Source of the DNA: Siphonodentalium dalli
Taxonomy: Eukaryota > Mollusca > Scaphopoda > Gadilida > Siphonodentaliidae
Direction: 5' to 3'
DNA length: 64,000 nt
NCBI GenBank assembly: GCA_032622095.1
Contig: CP136068.1
Coordinates: forward strand, 53,068,443 to 53,132,442
The notes under the pieces are model-generated. The model worked only from the letters and a program-made list of their open reading frames with translations, was not told the DNA's origin and did not search any database. Within the stretch, counting starts at the first letter, position 1. Every line of letters begins with the position of its first letter. Shown here in pieces: positions 11,382 through 24,549 of the stretch. Made by a program: the position numbers and the translations under genes.

Positions 11382-14300
11382 AACAGTGCTATGCTACTAA
11401 ACTGCTAAGGAATGAAAATATTAAAAAATAGACTTTCAAACTGAATTCTAGCCGTGCTATGCTGCTAAACTGCTAAGGAATGAAAATATTAAAAAAGAGA
11501 GTTTCAAACTCAATTCTAGCAGTGCTATGCTGCTAAACTGCTAAGGAATGAAAATATTAAAAAAGAGAGTTTCAAACTCAATTCTAGCAGTGCTATGCTG
11601 CTAAACTGCTAAGGAATGAAAATATTAAAAAAGAGAGTTTCAAACTCAATTCTAGCAGTGCTATGCTGCTAAACTGCTAAGGAATGAAAATATTAAAAAA
11701 GAGAGTTTCAAACTCAATTCTAGCAGTGCTCTGCTGCTAAACTGCTAAGGAATAAAAATATTAAAAAAGAGACTTTCAAACTCAATTCTAGCAGTGCTAT
11801 GCTGCTAAACTGCTAAGGAATAAAAATATTAAAAAAGAGAGTTTCAAACTCAATTCTAGCAGTGCTGCTAAACCGCTAAGGAATAAAAATATTAAAAAAG
11901 AGAGTTTCAAACTCAATTCTAGCAGTGCTATGCTGCTAAACTGCTAAGGAATGAAAATATTACAAAAGAGAATTTCAAACTGAATTCTAGCAGTGCTCTG
12001 CTGCTAAACTGCTAAGGAATGAAAATATTAAAAAAGAGAGTTTCAAACTGAATTCTAGCAGTGCTCTGCTGCAAAACTGCTAAAGAATGAAAATATTAAA
12101 AAAGAGAATTTAAAACTCAATTCTAGCAGTGCTATGCTGCTAAACTGATAAGGAATGAAAATATTAAAAAAGAGAGTTTCAAACTGAATTCTAGCAGTGC
12201 TATGCTGCTAAACTGCTAAGGAATGAAAATATTAAAAAAAAGAGTTTCAAACTCAATTCTAGCAGTGCTATGCTGCTAAACTGCTAAGGAATGAAAATAT
12301 TAAAAAAGAGAGTTTCAAACTCAATTCTAGCAGTGCTATGCTGCTAAACTGCTAAGGAATGAAAATATTAAAAAAGAGAGTTTCAAACTCAATTCTAGCA
12401 GTGCTCTGCTGCTAAACTGCTAAGGAATAAAAATATTAAAAAAGAGACTTTCAAACTCAATTCTAGCAGTGCTATGCTGCTAAACTGCTAAGGAATGAAA
12501 ATATTAAAAAAGAGAGTTTCAAACTGAATTCTAGCAGTGCTGCTAAACCGCTAAGGAATAAAAATATTAAAAAAGAGAGTTTCAAACTGAATTCTAGCAG
12601 TGCTATGCTGCTAAACTGCTAAGGAATGAAAATATTACAAAAGAGAATTTCAAACTGAATTCTAGCAGTGCTCTGCTGCTAAACTGCTAAGGAATGAAAA
12701 TATTAAAAAAGAGAGTTTCAAACTGAATTCTAGCAGTGCTCTGCTGCAAAACTGCTAAAGAATGAAAATATTAAAAAAGAGAATTTAAAACTCAATTCTA
12801 GCAGTGCTATGCTGCTAAACTGCTAAGGAATGAAAATATTAAAAAAGAGAGTTTCAAACTGAATTCTAGCAGTGCTATGCTGCTAAACTGCTAAGGAATG
12901 AAAATATTAAAAAAGAGAGTTTCAAACTCAATTCTAGCAGTGCTATGCTGCTAAACTGCTAAGGAATGAAAATATTAAAAAAGAGAGTTTCAAACTGAAT
13001 TCTAGCAGTGCTATGCTGCTAAAATGCTAAGGAATGAAAATATTAAAAAAGAGAGTTTCAAACTCAATTCTAGCAGTGCTATGCTGCTAAACTGCTAAGG
13101 AATGAAAATATTAAAAAAGAGAGTTTCAAACTGAATTCTAGCGGTGCTATGCTGCTAAACTGCCAAGGAATGAAAATATTAAAAAAGAGAGTTTCAAACT
13201 CAATTCTAGCAGTGCTATGCTGCTAAACTGCTAAGGAATGAAAATATTAAAAAAGAGAGTTTCAAACAGAATTCTAGCAGTGCTATGCTGCTAAACTGCT
13301 AAGGAATGAAAATATTAAAAAAGAGAGTTTCAAACTCAATTCTAGCAGTGCTCTGCTGCTAAACTGCTAAGGAATAAAAATATTAAAAAAGAGAGTTTCA
13401 AACTCAATTCTAGCAGTGCTATGCTGCTAAACTGCTAAGGAATGAAAATATTAAAAAAAGAGAGTTTCAAACTGAATTCTAGCAGTGCTATGCTGCTAAA
13501 CTGCTAAGGAATGAAAATATTAAAAAAGAGAGTTTCAAACTCAATTCTAGCAGTGCTATGCTGCTAAACTGCTAAGGAATGAAAATATTATAATAGAGAG
13601 TTTCAAACTCAATTCTAGCAGTGCTATGCTGCTAAACTGCCAAGGAATGAAAATATTAAAAAAGAGAGTTTCAAACTGAATTCTAGCAGTGCTATGCTGC
13701 TAAACTGCTAAGGAATGAAAATATTAAAAAAGAGAGTTTCAAACTCAATTCTAGCAGTGCTATGCTGCTAAACTGCTAAGGAATGAAAATATTAAAAAAG
13801 AGAGTTTCAAACTCAATTCTAGCAGTGCTCTGCTGCTAAACTGCTAAGGAATAAAAATATTAAAAAAGAGACTTTCAAACTCAATTCTAGCAGTGCTATG
13901 CTGCTAAACTGCTAAGGAATAAAAATATTAAAAAAGAGAGTTTCAAACTCAATTCTAGCAGTGCTGCTAAACCGCTAAGGAATAAAAATATTAAAAAAGA
14001 GAGTTTCAAACTCAATTCTAGCAGTGCTATGCTGCTAAACTGCTAAGGAATGAAAATATTACAAAAGAGAATTTCAAACTGAATTCTAGCAGTGCTCTGC
14101 TGCTAAACTGCTAAGGAATGAAAATATTAAAAAAGAGAGTTTCAAACTGAATTCTAGCAGTGCTCTGCTGCAAAACTGCTAAAGAATGAAAATATTAAAA
14201 AAGAGAATTTAAAACTCAATTCTAGCAGTGCTATGCTGCTAAACTGATAAGGAATGAAAATATTAAAAAAGAGAGTTTCAAACTGAATTCTAGCAGTGCT

Positions 14301-16757
14301 ATGCTGCTAAACTGCTAAGGAATGAAAATATTAAAAAAAAGAGTTTCAAACTCAATTCTAGCAGTGCTATGCTGCTAAACTGCTAAGGAATGAAAATATT
14401 AAAAAAGAGAGTTTCAAACTCAATTCTAGCAGTGCTATGCTGCTAAACTGCTAAGGAATGAAAATATTAAAAAAGAGAGTTTCAAACTCAATTCTAGCAG
14501 TGCTCTGCTGCTAAACTGCTAAGGAATAAAAATATTAAAAAAGAGACTTTCAAACTCAATTCTAGCAGTGCTATGCTGCTAAACTGCTAAGGAATGAAAA
14601 TATTAAAAAAGAGAGTTTCAAACTGAATTCTAGCAGTGCTGCTAAACCGCTAAGGAATAAAAATATTAAAAAAGAGAGTTTCAAACTGAATTCTAGCAGT
14701 GCTATGCTGCTAAACTGCTAAGGAATGAAAATATTACAAAAGAGAATTTCAAACTGAATTCTAGCAGTGCTCTGCTGCTAAACTGCTAAGGAATGAAAAT
14801 ATTAAAAAAGAGAGTTTCAAACTGAATTCTAGCAGTGCTCTGCTGCAAAACTGCTAAAGAATGAAAATATTAAAAAAGAGAATTTAAAACTCAATTCTAG
14901 CAGTGCTATGCTGCTAAACTGCTAAGGAATGAAAATATTAAAAAAGAGAGTTTCAAACTGAATTCTAGCAGTGCTATGCTGCTAAACTGCTAAGGAATGA
15001 AAATATTAAAAAAGAGAGTTTCAAACTCAATTCTAGCAGTGCTATGCTGCTAAACTGCTAAGGAATGAAAATATTAAAAAAGAGAGTTTCAAACTGAATT
15101 CTAGCAGTGCTATGCTGCTAAAATGCTAAGGAATGAAAATATTAAAAAAGAGAGTTTCAAACTCAATTCTAGCAGTGCTATGCTGCTAAACTGCTAAGGA
15201 ATGAAAATATTAAAAAAGAGAGTTTCAAACTGAATTCTAGCGGTGCTATGCTGCTAAACTGCCAAGGAATGAAAATATTAAAAAAGAGAGTTTCAAACTC
15301 AATTCTAGCAGTGCTATGCTGCTAAACTGCTAAGGAATGAAAATATTAAAAAAGAGAGTTTCAAACAGAATTCTAGCAGTGCTATGCTGCTAAACTGCTA
15401 AGGAATGAAAATATTAAAAAAGAGAGTTTCAAACTCAATTCTAGCAGTGCTCTGCTGCTAAACTGCTAAGGAATAAAAATATTAAAAAAGAGAGTTTCAA
15501 ACTCAATTCTAGCAGTGCTATGCTGCTAAACTGCTAAGGAATGAAAATATTAAAAAAAGAGAGTTTCAAACTGAATTCTAGCAGTGCTATGCTGCTAAAC
15601 TGCTAAGGAATGAAAATATTAAAAAAGAGAGTTTCAAACTCAATTCTAGCAGTGCTATGCTGCTAAACTGCTAAGGAATGAAAATATTATAATAGAGAGT
15701 TTCAAACTCAATTCTAGCAGTGCTATGCTGCTAAACTGCCAAGGAATGAAAATATTAAAAAAGAGAGTTTCAAACTGAATTCTAGCAGTGCTATGCTGCT
15801 AAACTGCTAAGGAATGAAAATATTAAAAAAGAGAGTTCAAAACTCAATTCTAGCAGTGCTCTGCTGCTAAACTGCTAAGAAATAAAAATATTAAAAAAGA
15901 GAATTTCAAACTCAATTCTAGCAGTGCTATGCTGCTAAACTGCTAAGGAATGATAATATTAAAAAAGAGAGTTTCAAACTGAATTCTAGCGGTGCTATGC
16001 TGCTAAACTGCTAAGGAATGAAAATATTAAAAAAGAGAGTTTCAAACTGAATTCTAGCAGGGATCTGCTGCTAAACTGCTAAGAAATAAAAATATTAAAA
16101 AAGAGAATTTCAAACTCAATTCTAGCAGTGCTATGCTGCTAAACTGCTACGGAATGATAATATTAAAAAAGAGAGTTTCAAACTGAATTCTAGAAGTGCT
16201 CTGCTGCTAAACTGCTAAGGAATGAAAATATTAAAAAAGAGAGTTTCAAACTGAATTTTAGCAGTGCTCTGCTGCTAAACTGCTAAGGAATAAAAATATT
16301 AAAAAGGAGAGTTTCAAACTCAATTCTAGCAGTGCTATGCTGCTAAACTGCTAAGGAATGAAAATATTAAAAAAGAGAGTTTCAAACTCAATTCTAGCAG
16401 TGCTATGCTGCTAAACTGCTAAGGAATAAAAATATTAAAAAGGAGAGTTTCAAACTCAATTCTAGCAGTGCTATGCTGCTAAACTGCTAAGGAATGAAAA
16501 TATTAAAAAAGAGAGTTTCAAACTCAATTCTAGCAGTGCTTTGCTGCTAAACTGCTAAGGAATGAAAATATAAAAAATAGAGTCTCAAACTGAATTCTAG
16601 CGGTGCTATGCTGCTAAACTGCTAAGGAATGGAATTATTGGAAAAGAGAGTTTCAAACGGAATTCTAGCGGTGCTATGCTGCTAAACTGCTAAGGAATGA
16701 AAATATAAAAAAATAGAGTCTCAAACGGAATTCTACCGGTGCTATGCTGCTAAACTG
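11382..16757 (+). repeat. 68-bp satellite, array 2 (about 79 monomers) with nested higher-order repeats
   Basis: The same monomer as array 1. Shortened monomers are at about 11861, 12536, 13960 and 14635, giving a 675-base period inside a second-level period of 2099 bases. Other diagnostic pairs agree with 2099: TAATAG at 13591 and 15690, and the CGGTGC/GCCAAGG monomer at about 13141 and 15240. The two 2.1-kb copies span roughly 11.63-13.73 and 13.73-15.83 kb. Monomers become more diverged toward 16.7 kb, as expected at an array edge. Confidence 0.97.
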
Positions 16758-17764
16758 ACAACCAAGGGCGATAGGTCTCTCTAGCCAGTTACATTAGACA
16801 CAATAGTTGGTCATGGTGGTTGTTCAGTTTATCTAGGCAGTAATCTCGATGCATATAGCTATCAATGACGGCTAGTCTATAAACAGCTATTGATAATAGT
16901 CACTATAGCCAATCAGGGTGGTATGTCTATATTGCCAGTTACATTAGTCACTGTAGCTAGTCGTGATGGCTATTTAGTACATGTGGGCAGCAATATTGTT
17001 CAAAGTAGCTATAAGTGTATAATATTCTACACAGTAAGCTAGTAAATGTAGTCACTATAGCTAACCTGGGTGGTAAGTCTATCTTGCTAGTTAATCAGTC
17101 ACTATAACTAGCCATTGTGGTTAATCAGTACATGTGGGCAGTAGTATTGATCAACATAGCTAGCTATAGTGGATAATCTTTCCAGAAAGCTAGTAAGTGT
17201 AGTAACTCAAGCTAACCTGGGTGTCAAGTCTATCTAGACAGTTAATTATTCATATAAACAGTCATTTTGTATGCCTATAGCTAGTCATGGTGGTTATTCA
17301 GTATATATGGGCAGTTATATATATCAAAGTAGCCAGATAGGAAGATAGTCTATACCACAAGCTAGTAATAGTAGTCACTTCAGCTAGCCAGGGTGGTAAG
17401 TCTATCTAGCCATTTACTGTAGTCATAATGGCTAATCATTGTGGTTGTGCAGTTTAAATAGGCAGTAATAATAATCAATATAGCTAGCACTGGCGGATAG
17501 TCTATTTAGTGAGCTACATTGGTTACTATATTTAGTAATTGTTGTAATTCAGTACATATGGACAGTAATATCGATCAAAGTAGCTAGCTATGGTGGATAA
17601 TCTATACAGAAAAGCTGGTAAGTGTAGACATCATAGCTAACCATGGTGGTAAGTCTATCTAACCAGTTCCATTAGTCACTATAGCTGGTCATGATGGTCA
17701 CAAAGTTTATACGGGCAGTAGTATTTATCAATGTAGCTAACTATATCTATCAAGCCAGCATGTA
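16758..17764 (+). repeat. Diverged minisatellite, about 150-165 bp unit
   Basis: Variants of CCAGTTACATTAGTCACTAT recur near 16782, 16935, 17087, 17240, 17405, 17510 and 17665. They are accompanied by GGTGGTAAGTCTATCTAGCC and GGGCAGTAATATTGATCAA-like words. The unit is rich in the tetranucleotide words CTAG and TAGC. It lies between the 68-bp satellite and the inverted 160-bp satellite on the left arm, and no counterpart was seen on the right arm. Confidence 0.85.
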
Positions 17765-18178
17765 ATACATTTGTCCCAACATCCATATTATATGCCAGAA
17801 CCAAAGTATAGGCACATACACAATTTCTGTTTGAACCCCAAAATGAAGTTCGTGCAGTGGAAACCTAAGTCAACTATATATGAGTCATGTACAGCTGCAG
17901 GACGGTCTATATATGCCCACCATCCATATTATATGCCAGAATCCAAAGATATAGGCACATACACATTTTCAGTGATGGGCCCTTAAATGTTTGAAACACG
18001 ATATGGAGCCCGTGCAGTGAAAACGTAAGTCAACTATATCAGTGTCATGCACAGATGCAGAAGGTTCAGATATGTCCCAACATCCATATTATATTCACAG
18101 AATCCCAAGATTTAGCCACCTACTCATTTTCTATGATGGGCCCCTAAAATGGCGAACATCAAATTTGAATCTCTGCAG
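17765..18178 (-). repeat. 160-bp satellite, minus orientation (about 2.5 monomers)
   Basis: Words such as CAACATCCATATTATATGCC, TGATGGGCCCTTAAA and GCCCGTGCAGTGAAAAC are the reverse complements of the satellite that fills 19056-30330. These monomers therefore face the other way. They stop within a few bases of the terminal inverted repeat of the element at 18179. Confidence 0.93.
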
Positions 18179-19055
18179 TGTAGGGGAAACTGGGGTGGAG
18201 TGGGACAGTGGGCACTGTGGGCAGTGGAGATAACTCCATACCATCGATGAGTTGCCTATTCTGTATGAATCCTGTTGATGCTCATAAGATGTCCCCAGAA
18301 CATATGACATGAATCAAACGTGTAGCAAGCATATTATATTTTTTATGTGATTTTTATGGAATCTGAGCAATATTTTTCTGAACACAACATTTTGAAATTT
18401 TTCATATGAGAGATATTTTCTTACCGACTCTGAGCTCTGAAACAACTGTGTTTGGGCTTCAAATTGTATATCTGTTTCAATACCTTAGCATAGGCGTGTT
18501 GCTAAAATATTGACTCAACTGATACATGACTATGTCGGGTTAGAGTGGGACATGTGGCTCGGTGTACATTGGGACTGTTAGTTACAGTAATATAGAGTTG
18601 AGCAGATCTTTGGAAAATACCATTCCTGGTTGCTTTTACCTTCTACATGTAGACCCCAAACAGAACTTTTTTCAATTAGTTTGTCAGATTAGAATTGGGC
18701 CCTGCGGATTGAAACTGTGTCCCACTCCTCCCCGATTGAGTGGAAGTATCAATAAAGCCTTGTGTTTCAACTATATGAATGCGTGTTACCACAGAACGAA
18801 TTTCCCTCTTTGAATGAATAACTATTTCAGTTGTTGTTATAGGGTATGTTATGGAATTCCAATGGGTGACCCACTGTACCCCCTGACCCGGGGAAGTGTG
18901 AGACATTTGGGTACCTTGTTTAAGTTGCCAGCATGGGAAATATATCAAGATGGCAATGATGTATAAATAGTACAAAAAGCAACAGTCATGTAGCACAAAT
19001 TGAGTAATGAGCAATCAAAGAAAAAATGTCCCACTCCACCCCAGTTCCCACTACA
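18179..19055. mobile_element. 877-bp TIR element at the mirror axis of the satellite
   Basis: The left end TGTAGGGGAAACTGGGGTGG and the reverse complement of the right end, TGTAGTGGGAACTGGGGTGG, pair over about 28 bases and continue AGTGGGACA, with two or three mismatches. Extra copies of GAGTGGGACA and its complement lie inside at about 18545 and 18720. No transposase is encoded; it looks like a non-autonomous DNA transposon of unassigned superfamily. No ordinary target-site duplication is visible. Instead, the flanking satellite is in opposite orientations on the two sides. Confidence 0.75.
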
Positions 19056-19209
19056 CAGGGTTCACCATTTTAAGGGTCAATCATAGAAAAAGGGTATGTG
19101 TTTAAACATTTAGATTCTGGGATATATTGTGGATAATGGGACATATCTGGACCCTCCTGAATCCGGACTTGACTCAGGTATAGCTGACATAGGTTTTCAC
19201 TGCACTGGC
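19056..19209 (+). repeat. 160-bp satellite, plus orientation (first monomer of the right arm)
   Basis: It begins AGGGTTCACCATTTTAAGGG and runs to the 8-bp duplicated target GCACTGGC at 19202-19209, where an hAT-like element interrupts it. The monomer continues at 20937. Confidence 0.93.
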
Positions 19210-20936
19210 AGGGGGTGGGGTCGGAAAACAATTTCAGGCACATATGGCATTTTTTTCCCTTTCGATCATTTTTTGTACCCACCCCCACCGCCAAATGTTT
19301 TTCCGTTTTCGACAGTTTTTTCCGACCATTTTTTGACACCCACCCCCTTAAAACACTAAAACAGTAATAAAGATGCGAAAACCGGCGGAAACAGTTGTTA
19401 ATAACTTTCAAGTGAATTTAGGCCCATACTACTATGTAAGCTTCCTATGTTTTGAGAAAACACAAGCATGACTATTTTCGTTTTCTGAATAGATGTCAGA
19501 ACACATCTATGGCGCAGTAACATTTTGATATTCTATCTGATTCGACCAGTGATTCGACTGCCCTCTCCCAACATTTAAAGAAATGGAATTATGCAATGCT
19601 GCCTTATCAGAATATATAGTCCGATTTGAGATACAACTATGATTAAAAGACATTGTTGACAGCTGATCAGTCACGTAGCTCACTTCTTCATTTAAAGGCA
19701 ATAAGAAGCAACATTTATTTCTTACTACTTTTGTAAATATGTGTCCAAATGTGTCAAGTTGACAAATCGAACACACACTTAATGTGCATTATGTATGGTT
19801 AAAGTCGGTTTTGTTGATTTGAACAATTGTTAAGTTGAGGAACAAGGTTACAGCAGTCTATAGATGAGAATGTTTTGGTATTTACTTTTTTGTTTTATGT
19901 TTTTAGTTGTATAAGTCTGTAACATTCAGTCTTAGCTCAATATTATCATGTGCCAACTTTATGTGATGAGAAATCCACTTCTATTTTTACATTGTTATGA
20001 CAAAGGTGGTTTTACGGACAAGCCGTCCAGATTGTTTTTCATTTGTTTTATTTGCACATTTAATTGTGTTTAGATCAATGTCTAGATTGTGATAAAACAA
20101 GCCATAGATTCACATGAAATAATGTCGCCATTAATACTTCTTTTGAATTATGACAAGTTCAGTTATATAGGCAGAATGGCTATAGTGAAGTTTTATTGGT
20201 ATAATCAAACTTTGAAAACCAAACTTGGTAAAAGTTGACAATCAAAGGATGTTTTACATGGCATATTGTTATGTTTTATCAAACGAAGATATCTAGTCTA
20301 ATAGTTATGACTAATACTCTATGTCCTGTTATCACAGTGTTTACTTTTTTATTTTAAAGTTTTATTTTTAATCAGCCCAGCTGAGCCCAGTTGCTGTTTC
20401 ATAGTTTTATAGTGATGAGCATTCCTCTTATTTTTCCTCTTATGTTTGTTTTATATGCAGATTATTCTAAAACAAGATAATTTTGTTATGATAATGGTTG
20501 TTGTTTATATGACAATTCCCTTAGTGCTGTTCAGTGTATAAGAGATAACTTATCAGCTGCACCTTCCTGTAATACAAAACTGAATAAGTCTACAGTCAGT
20601 ATATTGTATTACAAGTGTGTATATTTGATTAGCTCGGTTTAACATCAAAAGGCAGACTTTGCTTTTTAAAAATCGCTTATCACGTTCGAATTTCCCATGG
20701 ACTAACACCCATTTATAAAAAATACAACTGGATAACTGTCTGCAGTCAGTTTACCAGTTAGAGTTACATTATTTATCTCATTCAAAGTGGTTTTGAAGCC
20801 CAACTCATTGCCAAATACATAAAAAAAACAAGCAGGACATTTTGTTTTTAGTTGCGGACAAAATTGCTTGTTGGTGGCTTTGACCACCCACCCACCCCGA
20901 CATACGTGCCGGAAATTTTTTTTTCACCCCCCCCCC
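19210..20936. mobile_element. hAT-like non-autonomous element, 1727 bp, inside the satellite
   Basis: It starts AGGGGGTGGGGTCGGAAAAC followed by AATTTCAGGCACATATGGC. It ends in the inverted counterpart, CATACGTGCCGGAAATTT then a C-run. The 8-bp target GCACTGGC is present at both sides (19202-19209 and 20937-20944), as expected for hAT. Joining the flanks restores the satellite phrase CACTGCACTGGCTCAAATTT. The related element at 44065 has the same ends. No transposase frame is present; the interior is AT-rich and unremarkable. Confidence 0.85.
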
Positions 20937-21715
20937 GCACTGGCTCAAATTTGGGGTTCTGGCATCTAATTTGAATATCGGGAGAATAGTTTACTTAGGT
21001 TACACCTGCACGGGCTCAAATTTGGGGTTCACCATTTTAAGGGCCCATCATAGAAATTGTTATGTGCCTATATCTTTGGATTCTGGGATATAATATGAAT
21101 ATTGGGTCACATCTGGACCATCCTGCATCTGGACATGACTCGGGTATAGTTGACATAGATTTGGCATAGGTTTTCACTGCACAAGCTCAACTTTGGGATT
21201 CACAATTTTAAGGGTCCATCATAAAAGATTGGTATGTGACTATATCGTTGGATTCTGGCATATAATATGGATATCGGGACATATCTGGATCATTCTGCAT
21301 CTGGACATGACTCAGGTATAGTTTACTTCGGTTTTAAACGGCTCAAATTTGGGGTTTACCATTTTAAGGGCCTATTATAGAAAATTCTAATGGCCTATAT
21401 CTTTGGATTATGTAATAAAATATGGATATTGGGACATATCTGGACCGTCCTGCATCTGGACATGACTCGGGTATAGTTGAGATAGGTTTTCACTGCACGG
21501 GCTCACATTTGGGGTTCACCATTTTAAGGGCCCATCATAAAAAATGGGTCTGTGCCTATATCTTAGATTCTGGCATGCAATATGGATATTGGGACATATC
21601 TGGACCCTCCTGTATCTGGACATGAATCAGGAAAAGCTGACATATGTTTTCACTGCATGGGCTCAAATTTGGGGTTCAACATTTTAAGGGCTATCATAAA
21701 AAAAATGTTATGATT
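20937..21715 (+). repeat. 160-bp satellite, plus orientation (about five monomers)
   Basis: The unit includes GCTCAAATTTGGGGTTCACC, ATTTTAAGGGCCCATCATA, ATATGGATATTGGGACATAT and CTGGACATGACTCAGGTATA. ATATGGATATTGGGACATAT recurs exactly 160 bases apart at 21420 and 21580. The array is broken at 21708-21715 (TTATGATT), the duplicated target of the next element. Confidence 0.96.
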
Positions 21716-22207
21716 TAGGGACCTGCGAATATTCGAGATTCGATTCGATGTCGATATCGGGCACCCGATTCGAGATCGACACCGAATCGGTCTGCTGATT
21801 CGGATATGTTCGAAACGGTGTTACTTTGGTGTAGTCTCGTTTTTTTGCGTCTAGATAACATATGCAAATGATATGAACTCACAAAAATTGAAGCACAAGG
21901 TTGCCAAGTTAGCCAACATAGGTAATTTTGAATGTATGTCATTCAGAATAAACGTGCATGTTGGTGTTTGATCTATTGTGGTGTGAACAGTTTATCAGAT
22001 AACTATAACTACCATTGGTATCGGACTACAACAATTATATAGCTGTAATTGTCCGAGAGCCTGCTGGGTTCTATTTGCACAATTGTGTACGAAAGATTTG
22101 ATGCCCCAGATTTGTTCCACCCCAGGAACGTTGAAGAAATCCGATTTCTTAAGTTCCGCATTCCTGGCGTTTTGGGGCCGGAGACCACACAAAAACTCCA
22201 AAAATGA

Positions 22208-22662
22208 CTATTTGCACTTTTGAGTACAAAGCTGATTTGTTATATTATTAGTACACCAGCAATCACTGACCAATAATACACAATTTCTGAAACGAAATTT
22301 CCTGGCGTTTTCATTTCAGAAGGGGGTTTCTGATCGTACCCATAAAACCCCAAAAATCACTTCTATTTGCATTTTTGAGTACAAAGCTGATTTTTATATT
22401 AATAGTGCTCCAGCAATCACTGATCAATAATACACAATTTCTGAAACAAAATTTCCTGGCGTTTTCATTTCAGAAGGGGATTTCTGATAGTACCCCCAAA
22501 ACCACAAAACATTACTTCTATTTGCACTTTCGAGTACAAAGCTGATTTTTGTATTAATAGTGCCATAATCATCACTGATCGATGATACACAATTTCTGAA
22601 ATGAAATTTCCTGGCGTTTTCATTTCAGAAGGGGTTTCTGAATGTACCCACAAAAAAAACAC
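22208..22662 (+). repeat. Subterminal 155-bp tandem repeat, three copies
   Basis: CTATTTGCACTTTTGAGTAC-type words start at 22208, 22363 and 22518, exactly 155 bases apart. Each is followed by AATACACAATTTCTGAAA and CCTGGCGTTTTCATTTCAGA. Inverted partners lie in the other end of the same element at about 27150-27480. Confidence 0.93.
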
Positions 22663-23289
22663 TTTTATTTTCACATACTATCGAATACAAAGCACAAATT
22701 TAAGGTGAACCTGGAAAAATTTATATAAATATACAAATCTACTGACAACAAACGTTCCGCGCGTTTCATGGAGGAAAATTCGTTATTTTTTATTCTAAAA
22801 AAATGTAGTAAAACATGTAAGAAAACGAAAATTTTAGTCCGGGAACCAGGTCGATCAAACGTGCACACCCCCAGGATTAAACTTCATTCATTTTACGTAA
22901 GGATGTCTACTCAAACTATTTAGACGTTAAAAGGTGATAGTGTATGTTCCGGACAATATGGCGGCGATTTCCGGGAATATACCCCACTCACTACATACAT
23001 GTTCAGCAAAAACCTATTGTTCTTGATTCCATGCCATATGCCTGTCATTTCCTGCATAATTTGACTGAAAAAAAGAGAGTCCAAAATGGAGGACAAAATG
23101 GCAACCGAAAGTAACACAAAGAGCATTTTACAGTAACTTTCACCGTAGGTGCCAGTTGCGCCACCATACATGATGTCCAACCCTAATACGATAACAGTAA
23201 GTCAAAACCCGAGTTTTCAAAAATGATAACGAAAATGGCAATCGGAAGTCAACAGTTGAAGTGCTTTACACAATGAGTATCACGTGCCA

Positions 23290-24230
23290 TCTAAATTACC
23301 ACGAGTATTGTCGTAGCCCTGCAACGATTGTTCCAAACCACAGCGCATGGTAGTGCCCCAAACAATTCAACGAACGTTCCAAGCTACACAGGTTTTGTCC
23401 CAAACTACCAAATATGAGTGTCCCTAACCATCCAACGTGTGATCCAAATCATACAATTAGCGGGCCAATCCATCCAATGAATGCCCCAAACCACCAAATG
23501 AGTGTCCCAAACAATCCAGCGAATGTTCGAAAGGAAAAGAGTGTCCCATATGCACCAAATGTTTTGTCCCAGGCCATCCGAAGAGAGTTCTATGTCATAC
23601 AACGGGTGTCCGAAACCACCAACTGTCGTCGCAATCCATTCCACGGCCCAATCAGTGAACCAGTCGACAAATGAGAGTCTCATTCCACCATTCGTGTGTC
23701 CCAACAAAACCACCCAATTGGTCTCAAACTTTCCAACGGGTGGCACAAACAATTAAGTAGTGCCCTGTACGATATGCACCTGATTCCAGCACAGATAGTC
23801 CTCCAAACCATGCATCTGGTACCCTAACCCACACAATAGGTATCACAGGCCATCCAAGGAGTGTCTCATTCACCCGATCAGTGTCGCAACCCTGCAACTG
23901 TTGTTCCAAATCACAGTGCATGGTACTAGTAGTGCCCCAAACAATGCAACTGGTGTTCCTAACAAAATAGGTTCAAACCACCAAAAGTCGTCTCAATTTA
24001 TAAAATGGCCCAATCATTGAATAAATCGACAAATTTATGTCCCATTCAACCACACGTGTGTCCCATATCCAAGTCGAGTGTCCAAGCCAATTCAACTGTT
24101 GTCTCAAACCATGCAATGGGTGTTACAACCACCCACCGAGTGACCCAAACCATACAACTAGTATAACAAACCAGCCATTGAGTTCCCAATCCATCCAAAT
24201 GGTGTCATAAACCATCTACTAACTTGCATC
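23290..24230 (+). repeat. Degenerate short minisatellite, forward half
   Basis: Words of the type GTGTCCCAAACCACCCAATG recur every 25-35 bases with many changes. The same words appear reverse-complemented at 24550-25140, making a mirrored pair in the middle of the 6.3-kb element. Open frames here reflect the repeat and are not considered genes. Confidence 0.75.
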
Positions 24231-24549
24231 TCAATACATGTAAACAAGTGTACAAAACCCTCCTCCGAGTATTCAACCCTTTCATGACGGGTGATCTGCT
24301 GATAGCATTAATGATCCTGTGCCATGCATTCTCCCATATACATGTATGCGGGTCTCCCATAGGGAGTCCTCCATATGTTATGAGAATTCTGTGACTCACA
24401 TGGCCAAGGTAAGTAATGTTAGGCCAATGCATTTCCTTATATATGCGATGCACCCTATGGCACAGGATTTTCGCAAAATGTCAAGAAGCTACAGTCAAGG
24501 ATTAAGACCATCAAATGAGTGTTCCAAACCACCCAATGGGTTTAAAATC

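Noticed and set aside
8655-16757. CRISPR-like array (regular short repeats)
   Set aside because: The whole 68-base unit repeats with no unique spacers, and the window has animal-type mobile elements. It is a satellite.
17771-18233. Short open frames starting MSQHPYYMPE and similar
   Set aside because: These are translations of the inverted 160-bp satellite.
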